In this document: positions 1 to 10,636 of the stretch, in pieces | How positions within the stretch are numbered: position 1 is the stretch's first letter | How the letters are laid out: each line of letters opens with the position of its first letter | NCBI GenBank assembly: GCA_028583405.1 | Contig: CM053244.1 | Location: forward strand, 5,162,299-5,226,298 | Reading direction: 5' to 3' | From: Pogonophryne albipinna | Lineage: Eukaryota > Chordata > Actinopteri > Perciformes > Artedidraconidae | Length of the DNA: 64,000 nucleotides | Translations under genes and position numbers: made by a program | Notes under the pieces: generated by a model | Seen by the model: the letters and a program-made list of their open reading frames with translations, nothing else | Database searches by the model: none | What the model was told of the DNA's origin: nothing

Positions 1-70
1 AAACAGTCCCAAATAATACATGTTTACTTCAATACAGTTTAGAACAATATCTGTTTACTTTACTATCCAG

Positions 71-706
71 AGCCAAAAAGGATGCATCGGTTCTCAAAAA
101 CCCTCCGACCGGCGGAGGCCCTGCTCCAAAAACCTCTCCATACAGCGAAATCATTATAGCTATTTTCGCAGAGGATTCCCCCACTTTCAACGGGTTGAAT
201 GGGATCGACAGCTCAGAGCCGTCAACCTCAACATTTGAAGAGGTTGACGCAGACGTGTCAGCTGTCACTAGTGGTAAGTCATTAATAGAGTAACATCACC
301 CTACATTATCTATATAAACATTACCCCCGTGAGACATCACGGCTAGCAAGATAACAATTAGCAATCGCGGCAGTTGATAGCAACTGACAATAACTGACAG
401 TAACTGACAGTAACTTGCCATTTTACAGACTCAGAGGACCACAGAGAAGAGGGAAGTCCCTCACCCACAGCGTCAGCAATGACTCAAGGGGAATCCCAAA
501 TGGCCACACCCCGAAAGAGAAAGAGGGATTTGTCAGAGCTACAGCGGGAACTGACGGAAAAAGAAATCATTCATGTGGAGGTGGAGACCGTCAAATTGAG
601 AGCGGAACACGAAATAATTGAGCTGGAGAAATTGAGACTCCAAATAATCATTCTTAAGAATCAGCTACTAATCACTGAAGAAGACAATGTGTTCACCGTT
701 CTGTAA
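71..706 (+). CDS. Harbinger accessory Myb/SANT-like protein, last two exons
   Basis: Two exons read in one frame: 71-273 (acceptor CAG just before 71, donor GTAAGT at 274) and 429-706 (acceptor ending at 428, TAA at 704-706). The first encodes a glycine/proline stretch (TGGGPAPKTSP) followed by an acidic, serine-rich segment; the second encodes a basic KRKRK patch and a long charged coiled coil (ELQRELTEKE onward). This is the C-terminal half of the Myb/SANT-domain protein that PIF/Harbinger elements encode alongside the transposase and that helps carry it to the nucleus and to the element ends. The Myb domain itself would lie upstream, outside the window. The gene converges on the minus-strand transposase at 888-2580, the usual Harbinger layout. 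The visible exons have no frameshift. Confidence 0.72.
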
Positions 707-887
707 GCATGTTGTACTTGTTTTTTATCTCAATTTCATGTTAATAGTTCTCCAAAATGTTGTTATTTAATGTTTTTTTAATAAATGTGGCTATAAAACG
801 GCCTAATGAAAATATGTGATCACAATGGGAGCTTATTGAAATGCAATTGCAAAAAAACAGCGTTCATATTACAAATATATAGGTCTA

Positions 888-2580
888 TTATAGGTTGTTT
901 ATTATATGATTGCGGGTAAATCGTCCACAGATATCTTCACGGATGCCAGCAGGAGCCACAGGGTTCTCATCCGCCTCCAGTACCAATTCTCCATGCATGG
1001 GAAGGGGGATTCTCTTTTTCACACAGATGTTGTGCAGCACCGCAGTGGCAGCAATGATCACGCAGACGCGCTCAGGGTGCATTCGCATTTCACTGTGGAG
1101 TGATACCTGCAAAAAACAATTTAGCCTATATCTAGGCTACATTAAAAGGCTGGCCTTTTATATATTATAAAAATGACTTACTAACCTACGTTTGAGCACT
1201 CCAATGCAGCGCTCTACAATGTTCCTCCTTTGTGTATGCTTGTCGTTAGAGCGGCGCTCCTGTGCAGTTCTCTCTGCGATGACAGGTGTCATTAGCCAGC
1301 GCTTCAGAGGGTATCCACTGTCTCCGAGAAGAAGACCATTCACTCTCCCTGCCTCAAATTCCCGTTGAAGGACGCTCTCTCTCAGGATGCGAGCATCATG
1401 GGTCGACCCAGGCCATCTTGCAACGAGGTCGACAATGCCCATGTCCGAGTTGCACACAATTTGAACATTTACAGAATGGTAACCCTTTCTATTAACATAC
1501 AAATACTCATGTTCAGAGGGGGCCTGAATGCGAACATGAGTACCGTCGATCAGGGTTTCCGTTAGCCGGTATTTACCGGTTTTTAGCTGGTCAAATTGAA
1601 TAAAAACCGGTAAATTCAAAATCTGCCGGTCAAAATGTCCGATGCTCCGATCGATTGGCCGCCGATCATTATCGGCCGATATTCACTCTTAATAGCTTGA
1701 TCTGTGCTCTCTATAAAGGCCGATCAGGAGAGCTGGATCTGATCGATATGGACATAAACGCGAGTGAAGTGTAACCGGACGCGAGAGAGAGATCAGATCA
1801 GCTGCTGAGTCTGACCTGAAGCCCCGCCCACTGTTTAGCGCGCTGCATGAGAAACTGACGGGCTGTCAGGAGAGAGAGGGAGGGAGAGAGGAAAAGAGAG
1901 GATCCGTTTCTCCCGTGTTATTATTCAAAGTTAATGTAAAGTTTTGAATAATGTACTTTATCTACTACAAGTAGTTTCTTTGAATGTAATAATTATGTTG
2001 TTTGTTGTTTGTGGAGTCATTTATTGAAAAATGAATCTGAATTTTTCGATCTGTTACGATTATAAACTGAAGCAATATAAAAATGACTCCCATTAACTGA
2101 GTTTTAAACGTCAGCATATCCGGTCCTAGTCCGGTAATTACCTGCTAACGGAAACTCTGCTACACAATTCTTATTATTATTATTGAAACATGACCGGTAA
2201 GTTTCAAATGTGTCCGGTAAAATAAATTCTGTTCGGACATTTGACCGGCGAGAAAAAATCCTAGCGGAAACCCTGCCGTCGATGCATCCGACAATACCAG
2301 GTATACCTGATTTTAACAAAAAATCTTGCCTGGATTTCGCTGCTTCTTCTTGTGTGGGTAGGTGAATATAGTTCCTAAGGCGGTGCTGGAGGGCCAATGA
2401 AACGTGTCTTATAGCCCGACATGCAGTTGTGCGATGAACATTAATCATGTCTCCCACAGTATTTTTGAAAGGCCACCTGCAAGGTTGGGGAGAGTGCAAC
2501 GTTTCGGTCTGATCCGTGCTGGAGTTGAGGGGAGATCTCCTCGATTAAATCAAAAACCTTTGGTACTACGTCGGACGTAG
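888..2580 (-). pseudogene. Harbinger (HARBI1-like) transposase, broken
   Basis: On the minus strand, pieces of a PIF/Harbinger DDE transposase lie in order. About 2580-2500 encodes the N-terminal helical part (VFDLIEEISPQLQ). 2499-2284 encodes the winged helix-like segment and the run-up to the first catalytic Asp (GIVGCIDG). 1550-1182 continues from IDGTHVRI through the second Asp (GDSGYPL) to the Glu (NIVERCIGVLKRR). After a small intron, 1106-888 gives the C-terminus (AATAVLHNICVKKR). The family acts in the nucleus, cutting at the terminal repeats and integrating into TWA targets. Breaks: a deletion with frameshift near 2490, where about ten family residues are missing, and a hAT insertion at the first catalytic Asp codon. 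A LINE abuts the 5' side. Family identity is secure; function is lost. Confidence 0.85.
1551..2275. mobile_element. Non-autonomous hAT element inside the Harbinger transposase
   Basis: The ends are inverted repeats starting CAGGGTTTCC and ending GGAAACCCTG. They are flanked by an exact 8-bp duplication, CCGTCGAT, at 1543-1550 and 2276-2283. An 8-bp duplication with CAGGG ends is the hAT signature. No transposase is encoded in the 725 bp. The subterminal regions are rich in ACCGG(T) motifs, possible transposase-binding sites. Part of the interior (about 1740-1810) resembles, in reverse, the hAT element near 60940-61000, so the two share an ancestor or a donor sequence. Confidence 0.9.
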
Positions 2581-3268
2581 AGTCACGCCCAGCTGGTGCA
2601 CTCCACTCCTGGAGTCCATGTTGAACCTCCTCAGCCTGCAGAGGAAGAAGAGCCGCTGTCGAGCTTTCTTGGTGATGGTGGTGGTGTGAAGAGTCCATGT
2701 CAGGTCCTCAGTGATGAGTCCATGTCAGGTCCTCAGTGATGAGTCCATGTCAGGTCCTCAGTGATGTGAACCCCAAGGAACCTGAAGCTGCTGACTCTCT
2801 CCACCGTAGTCCCATTGATGGCGATGGGGGCGTGTCCCTCTCTCTGCTGCTTCCTGTAATCCACAATCAGCTCCTTTGTTTTGCTGACGTTGAGATGGAG
2901 GTTGTTATCCTGGCACCAAGATGTCAGGTTTTCAACCTCCTCTCTGTACGCCGTCTCGTTGCTGTTGGTGATCAGGCCGATGACGGTCGTGTCATCAGAA
3001 AACTTCACGATGGTGTTGGAGCTGTGTGTGGCCACGCAGTCGTGAGTGAACAGGGAGTAGAGGAGAGGACTGAGCACGCAGCCTTGAGGGGCTCCGGTGT
3101 TGAGGATCAGGGTGGACGATGTGACCACCCGCACGCCTGGGGTCTGCCCGTCAGGAAGTTCAGGATCCAGTCACAGAGGGTGCTGTTGAGCCCGAGGTCT
3201 CTGAGTTTGATGACCAGCTTGGAGGGCACAATGGTATTGAAGGCTGAACTGTAATCAAGAACAGCATT
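2566..3268 (-). mobile_element. 5'-truncated LINE fragment (reverse transcriptase, L2/Jockey group)
   Basis: The minus strand encodes the core of a non-LTR reverse transcriptase. The fingers/palm segment (DYSSAFNTIVPSKL) is near 3255-3215, then GAPQGCVLSPLLYSLF near 3095-3048, the catalytic box as FSDDT (normally FADDT) near 3000, and the thumb (KFLGVHI-type, here RFLGVHITEDL) near 2760. Frameshifts lie near 3130 and within a 25-bp triplication at 2691-2765; the later reading (ARQRLFFLCRLRRFNM) runs down to about 2570, where Harbinger sequence takes over. The 5' half of the ORF is absent, as expected of a truncated insertion. The clade is judged from motifs only. Confidence 0.75.
2691..2765. 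repeat. 25-bp tandem triplication
   Basis: Three adjacent copies of a 25-bp unit (GAGTCCATGTCAGGTCCTCAG plus GTGAT minus the overlap, i.e. units at 2691, 2716 and 2741) lie inside the LINE reverse transcriptase. Because 25 is not a multiple of three, the expansion itself shifts the reading frame. Confidence 0.85.
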
Positions 3269-3824
3269 CTCACATATATGACCTGCTCTATCGAAATCAG
3301 TCGCATTGACCCGAAGACACATTTTGAGTTGTATACACTGTTGGAAATAGGAGATTCCTAGCTTTCTAATGATATCAGGATTGTTTTCGTACTCCAAATA
3401 TTAAGCAAAATATGTCACATTATATAATGACTGTCACCGAGTCATCATTTTGAGAAAAAGGCCTTCAAAGTTTGCAGTCAATTTTAAGGTATTTATTCAA
3501 ATGAACCATGAACAATAAAACAAATGTACCATGTTTGCACAAACACATACACACAGACTATACTGTTCCACCTTTGTCACATGCACACTTCAATCCCTAG
3601 AACTAAGGCACTCATATAAACGTGTACGCCCATTGTCACGTGCACGCTCATCAATATACAATTTGAATGCAAAGTTGAACTTTTTTGTTTTTGTTTTAGT
3701 GGTCATGTTTGAGAACACAAACGTTCAAATTGTATACTAATGAGAGTGCACGTGATAATGGGCATGGGCATGTGGGTATGGGTGTGCACGAGGTGATATG
3801 TACATGGGCATAGGTGCATGTAGG
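3269..3824. other. Unassigned intergenic stretch with a long hairpin
   Basis: No gene is supported here. The notable structure is an imperfect inverted repeat of about 40 bp per arm, left arm about 3628-3668 and right arm about 3724-3763, around a T-rich loop of some 55 bp. CA- and GTGCATG-rich simple sequence surrounds it. 3821-3824 (TAGG) is the left target duplication of the adjacent solo LTR. Confidence 0.5.
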
Positions 3825-4573
3825 TGTAACGGAGTTAAAAATGTGTATAAATAATTATTAGTTTATAAATTACGATTTACAATAGGTTGTGAATTTTATT
3901 TCTATGAGATTGTTTCCTTTTAATATTTTTGAGTAATGTTTCTAGTGGGAACACTTTCCCGTTGCACATCGTTTTCTACTTCCTGTATGTCATTTCCGCT
4001 TTCCCCTCACACTGAAGTGAGCACTGCTGAGGGTAAGCTGTGCTAGGAATTGTGTTATAGTTGATTACAATTTTGTGTGGTCAATCGGCTATTTAAGTTT
4101 ATGAAAGTGATGTATGTTGTTAAGTGTCAGTTTGGGTATATTATTAACCCGTTTTTGTTAAGTTTCCACCGTAAGAAATTGTATTTTTGAGTGATATTTA
4201 CGGTGTGGTTTTGGCGGGAAATAGACACGATCTGTGTCATTTTCTTTGTTTACATGTCAACACTTTCTGACTTTTCTTTCTTTTCTTTTGTAAAGATGTG
4301 CAACGCGGATGTAAAGAGAATGTTGTTTTTGTATATTGTGTGGTTACTTAAAAATAAGATGTTCTTGGTCATTTCATAATTTCTCATTGTATAAATAAGC
4401 TAGTGTATAAATAAATACTAGTCACACTGAAGTGAGCACTGCTGAGGATGTGCAACGTGGATGTAAAGAGAATGTTGTTTTTGTTCTCAGAATAAATGCC
4501 AGAAAAGACACCCAGATGCTTCGCTGTCGTTTCCTGGTCGATAACAGGTCGCTTACGGTTGTGACCCGTTACA
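3825..4573 (+). mobile_element. Solo LTR (TG...CA) with an unspliced and a spliced-looking leader copy
   Basis: The element starts TGTAACGG and ends CCGTTACA. It is flanked by TAGG at 3821-3824 and 4574-4577, a 4-bp duplication as made by retroviral or Gypsy-type integrases. Inside, a 26-bp segment (4007-4032) is followed by GTAAGC, a 263-bp stretch with branch-point-like CTGAC and a pyrimidine run, and ...TAAAG, then a 36-bp segment (4296-4331). At 4422-4483 the same 26- and 36-bp segments occur directly joined, with one mismatch. A TATA-like TATAAATAAA lies just upstream of the second copy at about 4406, and AATAAA follows at about 4492. No internal region or second LTR is present, so LTR-LTR recombination is inferred. 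Confidence 0.75.
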
Positions 4574-4613
4574 TAGGCATGTAAAAAGCATAACATTCTG
4601 GAACCTGTATTAA

Positions 4614-5301
4614 GGCGAGACACGGCAGGCAAAAACATCGTTTTTCATGCACTGGTCAATTTTGAGATTTTGTGCTATTTTGATTCTATAACATGTTTTC
4701 TTTCAGGCTTTTGGAAGGAAAACGTACAAAATACACTTACGTGTTTATTTTACTATAGTTTGTCTATTTGTGTCTGTAGATTTCTCCTAAATTCACCAAA
4801 AGTTAGCATTCTAACGTAACATAAAGTACCGCGACCGCTGTGTGCACCATGTCATCAGAGATATCGTTGGAAAGCTGTGTCTCTCCTACACAATCTCATC
4901 GGATCCAAATATGGTCATTTCCTTTGTATCAGCAACCAATCGTGAAAGCACAAAGGCGTCTTAAACCAAGAAACGAAATCTCATTGGCTGGTGTCAATTT
5001 CTGACAACGTGATTCGTTCAGAAGAGTCACGTGGTGAGCTAAAACACTTCCTGGTTAGCTTTCCGCTAGAAATTGAAATCTCAAAATGGCAAAAGAACGG
5101 CGAAAAAAACGTTCACAGAGAAGACGACAACAATTGTCACTTGCACGAAGCAAGGTTATACAAAAAACAAATGACCCCGAACATGAAATACCTTCACGGA
5201 GTCAAAAAACAATTGCCTTATTGTAAGTAATTAACTGGAGACATTTCTAGCTGATACCTTTAAGTTAAAAAAAGTACACTATTCACCTGGAGTGTCTCGC
5301 C
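4614..5301 (+). mobile_element. TTAA-flanked DNA element (Kolobok/piggyBac type), 688 bp
   Basis: The inverted ends are GGCGAGACAC at 4614 and GTGTCTCGCC at 5292-5301, flanked by TTAA at 4610-4613 and 5302-5305. TTAA targets are used by piggyBac and Kolobok families. The element is too short for a full transposase but keeps what looks like a first coding exon at 5086-5222. I read it as a deletion derivative of a larger element. Confidence 0.75.
5086..5222 (+). CDS. Basic first exon of an unrecognised transposase-like protein
   Basis: An ATG at 5086 opens a 45-codon exon that ends at a good donor (ATT|GTAAGT, 5223). The peptide starts MAKERRKKRSQRRRQQLSLA and continues into a polar segment, so the first third is strongly basic like a nuclear or nucleolar localisation signal. 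It lies within the TTAA-flanked element in the direction expected of its main gene. No downstream exon is present before the right end at 5301, so the remaining gene has been deleted. I do not recognise the family; a short basic leader is common in fish DNA transposon proteins. Confidence 0.4.
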
Positions 5302-5305
5302 TTAA

Positions 5306-5836
5306 ATCTTTTTTTCTTTTTTAAAACAAAACAAAAAAAAAGCACACATTAAACTTAGTTGGCATTAATAAATACTTGGATGAATATGTCAACTTATATA
5401 CAGTTCAACAACTTGGCACACGTTAATTCAGAAAGAAGCTGCATGTGAACACACAAGCAGAATAATATATAAATAAAATGTACAATATCGAATATCATTA
5501 TTTCCCATCTGGAATAATGAAGTGGAAGTGAAAAAGCAGAAAACAGCATCCAAATATAGCAAAAACAAGTACATTAAACCAATTTGAAATATATTTACAA
5601 TTCACTACAGTATTTACGGAATATTAAGAATGACATAATAATGATTAATTATGCATTCACTCTCTAGCAATGAAGTGTTGTGGGTTTGGGGCAGGTGATG
5701 TCTTTGGCCTCCTCCGTGCAGAACTCTCCGATTCTCTCAGAGGTACCACTGCCGTTTTTCATCAAGCCCAGAAGGACTTAGCTCAGTAGGACGTGCTACA
5801 CGGTCACTAACGCCCCCTGGACGAAGCAGCATGTAG
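5306..5836. other. Unassigned AT-rich stretch; possible minus-strand last exon
   Basis: Mostly A/T-rich sequence without ORFs. On the minus strand, about 5751-5672 stays open and ends in TAG, encoding a short cysteine-bearing tail (SERIGEFCTEEAKDITCPKP and five more residues). Upstream lies an AG that could be an acceptor. It has the look of a small terminal exon but I cannot name a gene. 5779-5790 matches a tRNA A box (TAGCTCAGTAGG) but no B box follows. Confidence 0.25.
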
Positions 5837-6179
5837 CAGTGTTAATTTCGTCAACGAAAATTATGACGAAAAATGTTCGTCAACAACCTTTTTTACATGT
5901 CCTCGATTCCCCCGGGTCCGTCTGCGTTCCGTCACGGCCTCCTCCGGCGCCATACCCTACCGGGCGCGGTTCAGAAGCATTTCAGAAGCGGAGCGTCTTG
6001 CCTGCCGGCTCGCAGTTTTTGTTGATTTGGGCATATTTCCTGGACAGGTTACTTTGTACAGACAAAGTTAATAATAATTGTAATATTCCAGTTATAAACG
6101 ACATGAATCAAAGATGTGTTGCTGTATTTTAGTGGTAAAAAAATGCATTCATCATCATAATTTACACAGTGCCTGTAAC
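5837..6179 (+). repeat. Fragment of a DNA transposon with GTGTTAATTTCGTCAACG end
   Basis: The stretch begins AGTGTTAATTTCGTCAACG, a terminal-repeat-like start, followed by a GC-rich block (CCCCGGGTCCGTCTGCG). The same two blocks appear in reverse orientation near 13350-13473, so both are members of one dispersed family. No coding region and no matching right end are seen here. Confidence 0.5.
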
Positions 6180-6485
6180 CAGGGGCGCCGTCAGGGATTT
6201 TGGGCCCCATGAAAATATATCACATTGGGCCCCACCACCAGGCACAGGCCACGCCAACCAAGCACAATGCTGTAACCACACCTCCAGAACCCAACAGACT
6301 CATTTATGCTTTAAATAACTCTACCTGTACAGGCTTGCATCTATCTTGTAGTCCAATACTAAACCACACAATATTTACTGACACTGAGCTGTGAAAATAT
6401 AACACTGTGCAGACTGCAAATTCTACTGCAACATTCTGCTGCAGTATAATTCACTATTTGATATAACACTAACATTCCTGACAAA
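6180..6485 (+). mobile_element. hAT element end fragment (CAGGGGCGCCG terminus)
   Basis: A hAT-like terminus CAGGGGCGCC at 6180 is followed by a GGGCCCC-rich subterminal sequence. No partner terminus is found; the neighbouring hAT remnant begins at 6486. It is a truncated end only. Confidence 0.5.
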
Positions 6486-7487
6486 TAGGGGTGCAACAAC
6501 TAATCGACTTCATCGATTAAAATCGATGACCAAAGTAGTTGCCAACTAATTCAGTCGTCGATTCGTTGGTGACGTCATCACGTGTGTTTTACGCGCCGTT
6601 AAACTCCAACGTTATCGGTCTTTTTATCAGGACTGGAGACATTTGTATTATTGCTACATAAATATTATATCGCAGTCTTAGTGTCACCAACTCGTTAAAA
6701 ATGCGTCTATGGTGTATTTTCGATCTTTCCAATCGAGACGAGATCCCTCTCCCCCGTCTGTGTGCGAGGGGGCGGGGCAGTTTACACACACGCGGCTGCT
6801 ACATGCAGCAACACACGGAGGAGATGGCGGAGAGAAGCGCTCCAAGGCGTGGTTAAATGTTACCCGTCTCGATGTGGACAATGCTCTTTGCCAAGAGTGT
6901 TTAGCATGTAAGGGCGACGAGCTATTTGTCTAAACATTTAGCAAAAGTGCTCCACATCCAGACGGAGGAATGCACCGGGTTCGACTGTCTTTCTAGCAGC
7001 TCTGTAGCCCCATCCACGAGTAACGTTTCCACGTCAGGTGTTATGTATGCTAGCAGCAACACACGGAGTTAACTCAATTATACAAACATGGGTTAATGAT
7101 TAGAGGAAACTGAGTTATTTAGTTTGTTAAAGTTTCAGCTATTCTGTTTACAGTTCTGTCATCAGATTATTTAATACGATTTGTTAAAACATTGTTGTTT
7201 CTTTTGATGTGAAATATTATTTATTTAATTTAAATAAAAAGCAATGTTAGTTGTGTTCACAATTTGTTTAGTTAGTTTAATAATATATGTATTTTTGAAT
7301 CAAGTATTCATCTTTATTGTCTTCATTGTGAGTTTCCACATGCCTAAAACAACCTCAAGCTAAATCTAAAAGTTGATGGCTAAATAAGAGCGTTTGAGAA
7401 ATTGTGCAAGGCATACAGTAATAGTCCAAATAATCGATTAATCGTTTCATTAATCGATTATCAAATTAGTCGTTTGTTGCAGCCCTA
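6486..7487 (+). mobile_element. Non-autonomous hAT with degenerate BED-finger exon
   Basis: The inverted ends are TAGGGGTGCAACAACTAATC at 6486 and the reverse complement of TAGGGCTGCAACAAACGAC ending at 7487. The immediate 8-bp flanks (CTGACAAA and GTCTCAAG) do not match, so the duplication has decayed or one end was rearranged. The interior includes a 5' UTR-like block and, near 6860-6935, a remnant of a BED zinc-finger exon (TRLDVDNALCQEC) that hits a stop. Closely similar blocks occur at 47650-47905 and 17190-17290, so this is one family scattered through the window. No transposase catalytic region is present. Confidence 0.65.
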
Positions 7488-7871
7488 GTCTCAAGACGCA
7501 GTCTCTGCTGTATTATATTCCATTATTTTGTGCAGATATTCATGCTATTGTTTCCCCCCCTGTATTATCACTTCCAGCATGTGTAGTGATGCTTTATGCA
7601 TGACAGCTATAAGTTGATGAAGTATAAATTATGTTAGTGGCTTTGTTTGTTAAATATACTGTGTCTGCTTTTATTGTGTGGTTTTATTGTACCCAGACAA
7701 AGTCCAAAGAAACTCTATAAATCGTACTTCTCCAAGCATGATTTTAAATATATAAACCAGACATGATTTAATAGTTATGCTTTAAGTGGTAAAGTCTAAA
7801 CGAGAAAATTAGACTTGTTTGTGATAATAATATTGTAATAATAGACAATTTTGGCCACTTTTTTTTTCCAG
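7488..7871. other. Unassigned stretch upstream of the PIAS exon
   Basis: A/T-rich, no ORF. It ends in a T run and CCAG that forms the acceptor of the PIAS-like exon at 7872, so part of it is probably an old PIAS intron. Confidence 0.4.
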
Positions 7872-8717
7872 CAAATGGTAATGAACCTTCGAGTTTCGGA
7901 ACTCTAGGTGTTGTTGGGTTATGCAGGACAGAATAAGTACGGCCGCAAACACGAATGTTTGACCAAAGCTCTCCACACTGTAAAACCTAACATCGTGTTA
8001 AATAAGAATGAATAAGTAAGCCTTACTTATGTTTTATTAACTTGTTATTAACACTCAGTTTAAATAATTAAGCTGTAATGCGGGGTCGAAAAACCTAACT
8101 AACTCAATGTAATTGATGTGAGCTAATTTAGAAAAACTAAGTTAGTGGAAATGGGGAACATTATGACATGCGCAGATCACTCCTTGACCACTTGGCGCTC
8201 AAAGTTACTTTCTGGAACATTTACGAACATGCCCTGCAGCAGATGGACGTTTCCTCAATGGCTAGCCGCTATGGTCATTGTCATTGTCGCATTACAGTGA
8301 ATCTTGTGCTTAGCACACTGCTTTGGTGAGTACATATTAACATCCCAACCGTGTTGCTGTCTTGTTGTATTTAATCTCAAGGTTTATATGCTTGCTAATG
8401 CTATCTTAACTATTGCAGACATAATGTGGCGAAATCGTGTTGCAGCTTGGCCCAGGAGATAGTCTTAAGAGTGTCAACATTTAATATACGGAGATAGACA
8501 AGGGCTGACTTGATTTATCTGCATAAACGTTTTTAAATACTTTTTGTATGAGTTGAGGTTCTGTTTAGAACGCATTGAACAAAGACTAGCATGTGAGTAA
8601 CTTCATTATTAATGTCAGTGTTTTAGCCTAATGCCTACAACAAAGTATAAAGTTACACTTCACAACGTGTGAGCTCCAATCAGTATATACTCCAAGTGGG
8701 TTGCGGATCGGGAGGAG

Positions 8718-8846
8718 GGACTCTCCCGCTAGGGGCGGCCGTTCCTGGGTGCAGACTGCGGGTCCTTCCCGCTACGGGCGGCCGTGCCTGGGTGGAGACT
8801 GCGGGTCCTTCCCGCTACGGGCGGCCGTGCCTGGGTGGAGACTGCG
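8718..8846. repeat. 43-bp GC-rich minisatellite
   Basis: Two exact 43-bp units at 8761-8803 and 8804-8846, preceded by one degenerate unit (about 8718-8760). The overlapping open frames in this region are by-products of the repeat. Confidence 0.85.
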
Positions 8847-9800
8847 GGTGCAAGCTCCGCGGAGCTGGCTTGGCCATGTACCGGGCATTACTTCACCGCG
8901 ACTCGCTCTTTTGGCGGGGAAACAGCTGGAGTGTAAATGTTTCTGGCGGCTGTGTCTGTGGGCGTTACAATTCACTGCAACGGGGAGTGGCGGGGGTCGT
9001 CAGATTCCAACGTGAGGTGTAGATGTAACGTTCTTGCCGTCTGAAGTCACTGTTGATAATTATACAATCAGTTTCTTTCTATTTTAATTGTTTACAAATG
9101 CACACAATTGTTACAGGAGCACACACTATTTATATCCTATTTATGTTGCTCTCAAAGTGCATCAGATTAATGGATTTCAATTTTCAAATATATCTCCTGA
9201 AATTGTCAACAAAAACAAAAAATCCCAAACAATGTGTGACAGTTGAATCATGTATTACACAGTAATAGTAGGCTATTACCTTTTTAATAGTTTATTTTTA
9301 CAATAATCAGTTGGAGATACCAACTGAAATGGTTGTTTCACTCCTGCATATGTTTAAAGTGCATTTGGTGAAACTTGATTTAAATTAGCATAGTTTAAAA
9401 GCTAACTGATATTAGTCTACATTTAAAAAGAGTATAGTGTTTACATTCAATGTAACCATAATCTGTTATAATAGTGAAGATGTTGGCTGGCATACTCAGT
9501 TGAATAATATGTATTTGATGGTTGTAATATCCAGGTCTTTGTGATTTAAAGGCTATGCCATATTAAAAAAATGTGGTGATGATTTGTCATGTTTGCAATC
9601 TTTGCTATAATCGATTAAATGTCTATGTTTTTGTTAGAAATATCTGCTTTCAAATGTTGTATTCTTCCCCATTCAGGCTTTAACAGATGGTGGCAACTCC
9701 ACACATTCCATGATCACAGCAGTAAAAGGTATTTTTACACACTACACAATTCCTCGTTTGTATTTTTTCTATGAGCAGCGGCGTAAGAGCTTAATGTTAA

Positions 9801-10453
9801 AGGTCCCATGTCATGCTTTTCCGGTTATTACCCGTCCCCTTGTGTGTTATGTAGGTTTTTCTGCATGTAAACGGTCTGCAGAGTCACAAACCCTCAAAGT
9901 ACACCCTGTAGCGAGTAAAACTCTAACACAGAGAAGACCTCCCCAAAACGCCTCGTTGGAGATTTCTAATTTTCCAATTTTTTCTTCCTGGCCGTTATGA
10001 CGTGTGAACACCCAGTTGCCCCACCCAGAGCCTTGACAGACGAGTTGGGATCTCACAGCGTTTATCAACCTTTTTCTTACTCAATATCAAGCCACACTTA
10101 TTGTTTTTACTTCGGCTGTGAGTGTTTGTGTGTGCTCAGGATGAGTTTGGCTGTGTTTAGGTGTGTATCGCCAATCAGAAAATCACACCGCCACGGAGCG
10201 CACACTGCAGCTCAAGACTGCAGCTGGGAGCTTCTCAACGTTCCGACCAATCAGAGCACACTGGGCTCACAGGGAGGGGGGGGAGCTCCAACAAGGCGTT
10301 TAGGACAGAGTGAGATTCAGTGAATACACGTAGTATACAGAGATGCTGTATGAGAAACCAATGTGATTTTGGAACATTGCACAATGTAAATCTATTCTAG
10401 TAGACCTCAACAATGGAATTATGATCTGTGGAAATGGCCATGACATGGGACCT
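9801..10453. mobile_element. TTAA MITE (AGGTCCCATGTCATG ends)
   Basis: Inverted ends AGGTCCCATGTCATG at 9801 and CATGACATGGGACCT ending at 10453, flanked by TTAA at 9797-9800 and 10454-10457. There is no transposase. It is nested in the CACTA-like element upstream of its cargo exons. Confidence 0.9.
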
Positions 10454-10636
10454 TTAACATCACTAGAATTTGATCACAACAATAGCATGGATGCAATTTA
10501 GTCCTCTTCTCACTTTCACTTATTTCATAATACACGTTTTGCATTCTAAATCAGGTAAATACAACACTGTAGTTTCTAAATTGCTGTATACGTGATGTTT
10601 GATTGTTTTTATTGGTTTGTCGTTCTTGATTTTCAG

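Noticed and set aside
2736..3254. 172-codon plus-strand ORF
   Set aside because: Antisense shadow of the LINE reverse transcriptase on the minus strand.
5779..5830. tRNA gene or tRNA-derived SINE head (A box TAGCTCAGTAGG)
   Set aside because: No B box (GGTTCGANNCC) follows at the expected distance and no cloverleaf can be drawn.
6478..7495. Exact 8-bp duplication around the 6486-7487 hAT
   Set aside because: CTGACAAA and GTCTCAAG do not match; only the inverted termini support the boundaries.
8669..9022. Two overlapping ORFs of about 110 codons
   Set aside because: They arise from the 43-bp GC-rich minisatellite, which is open in several frames; no domain or splice context.
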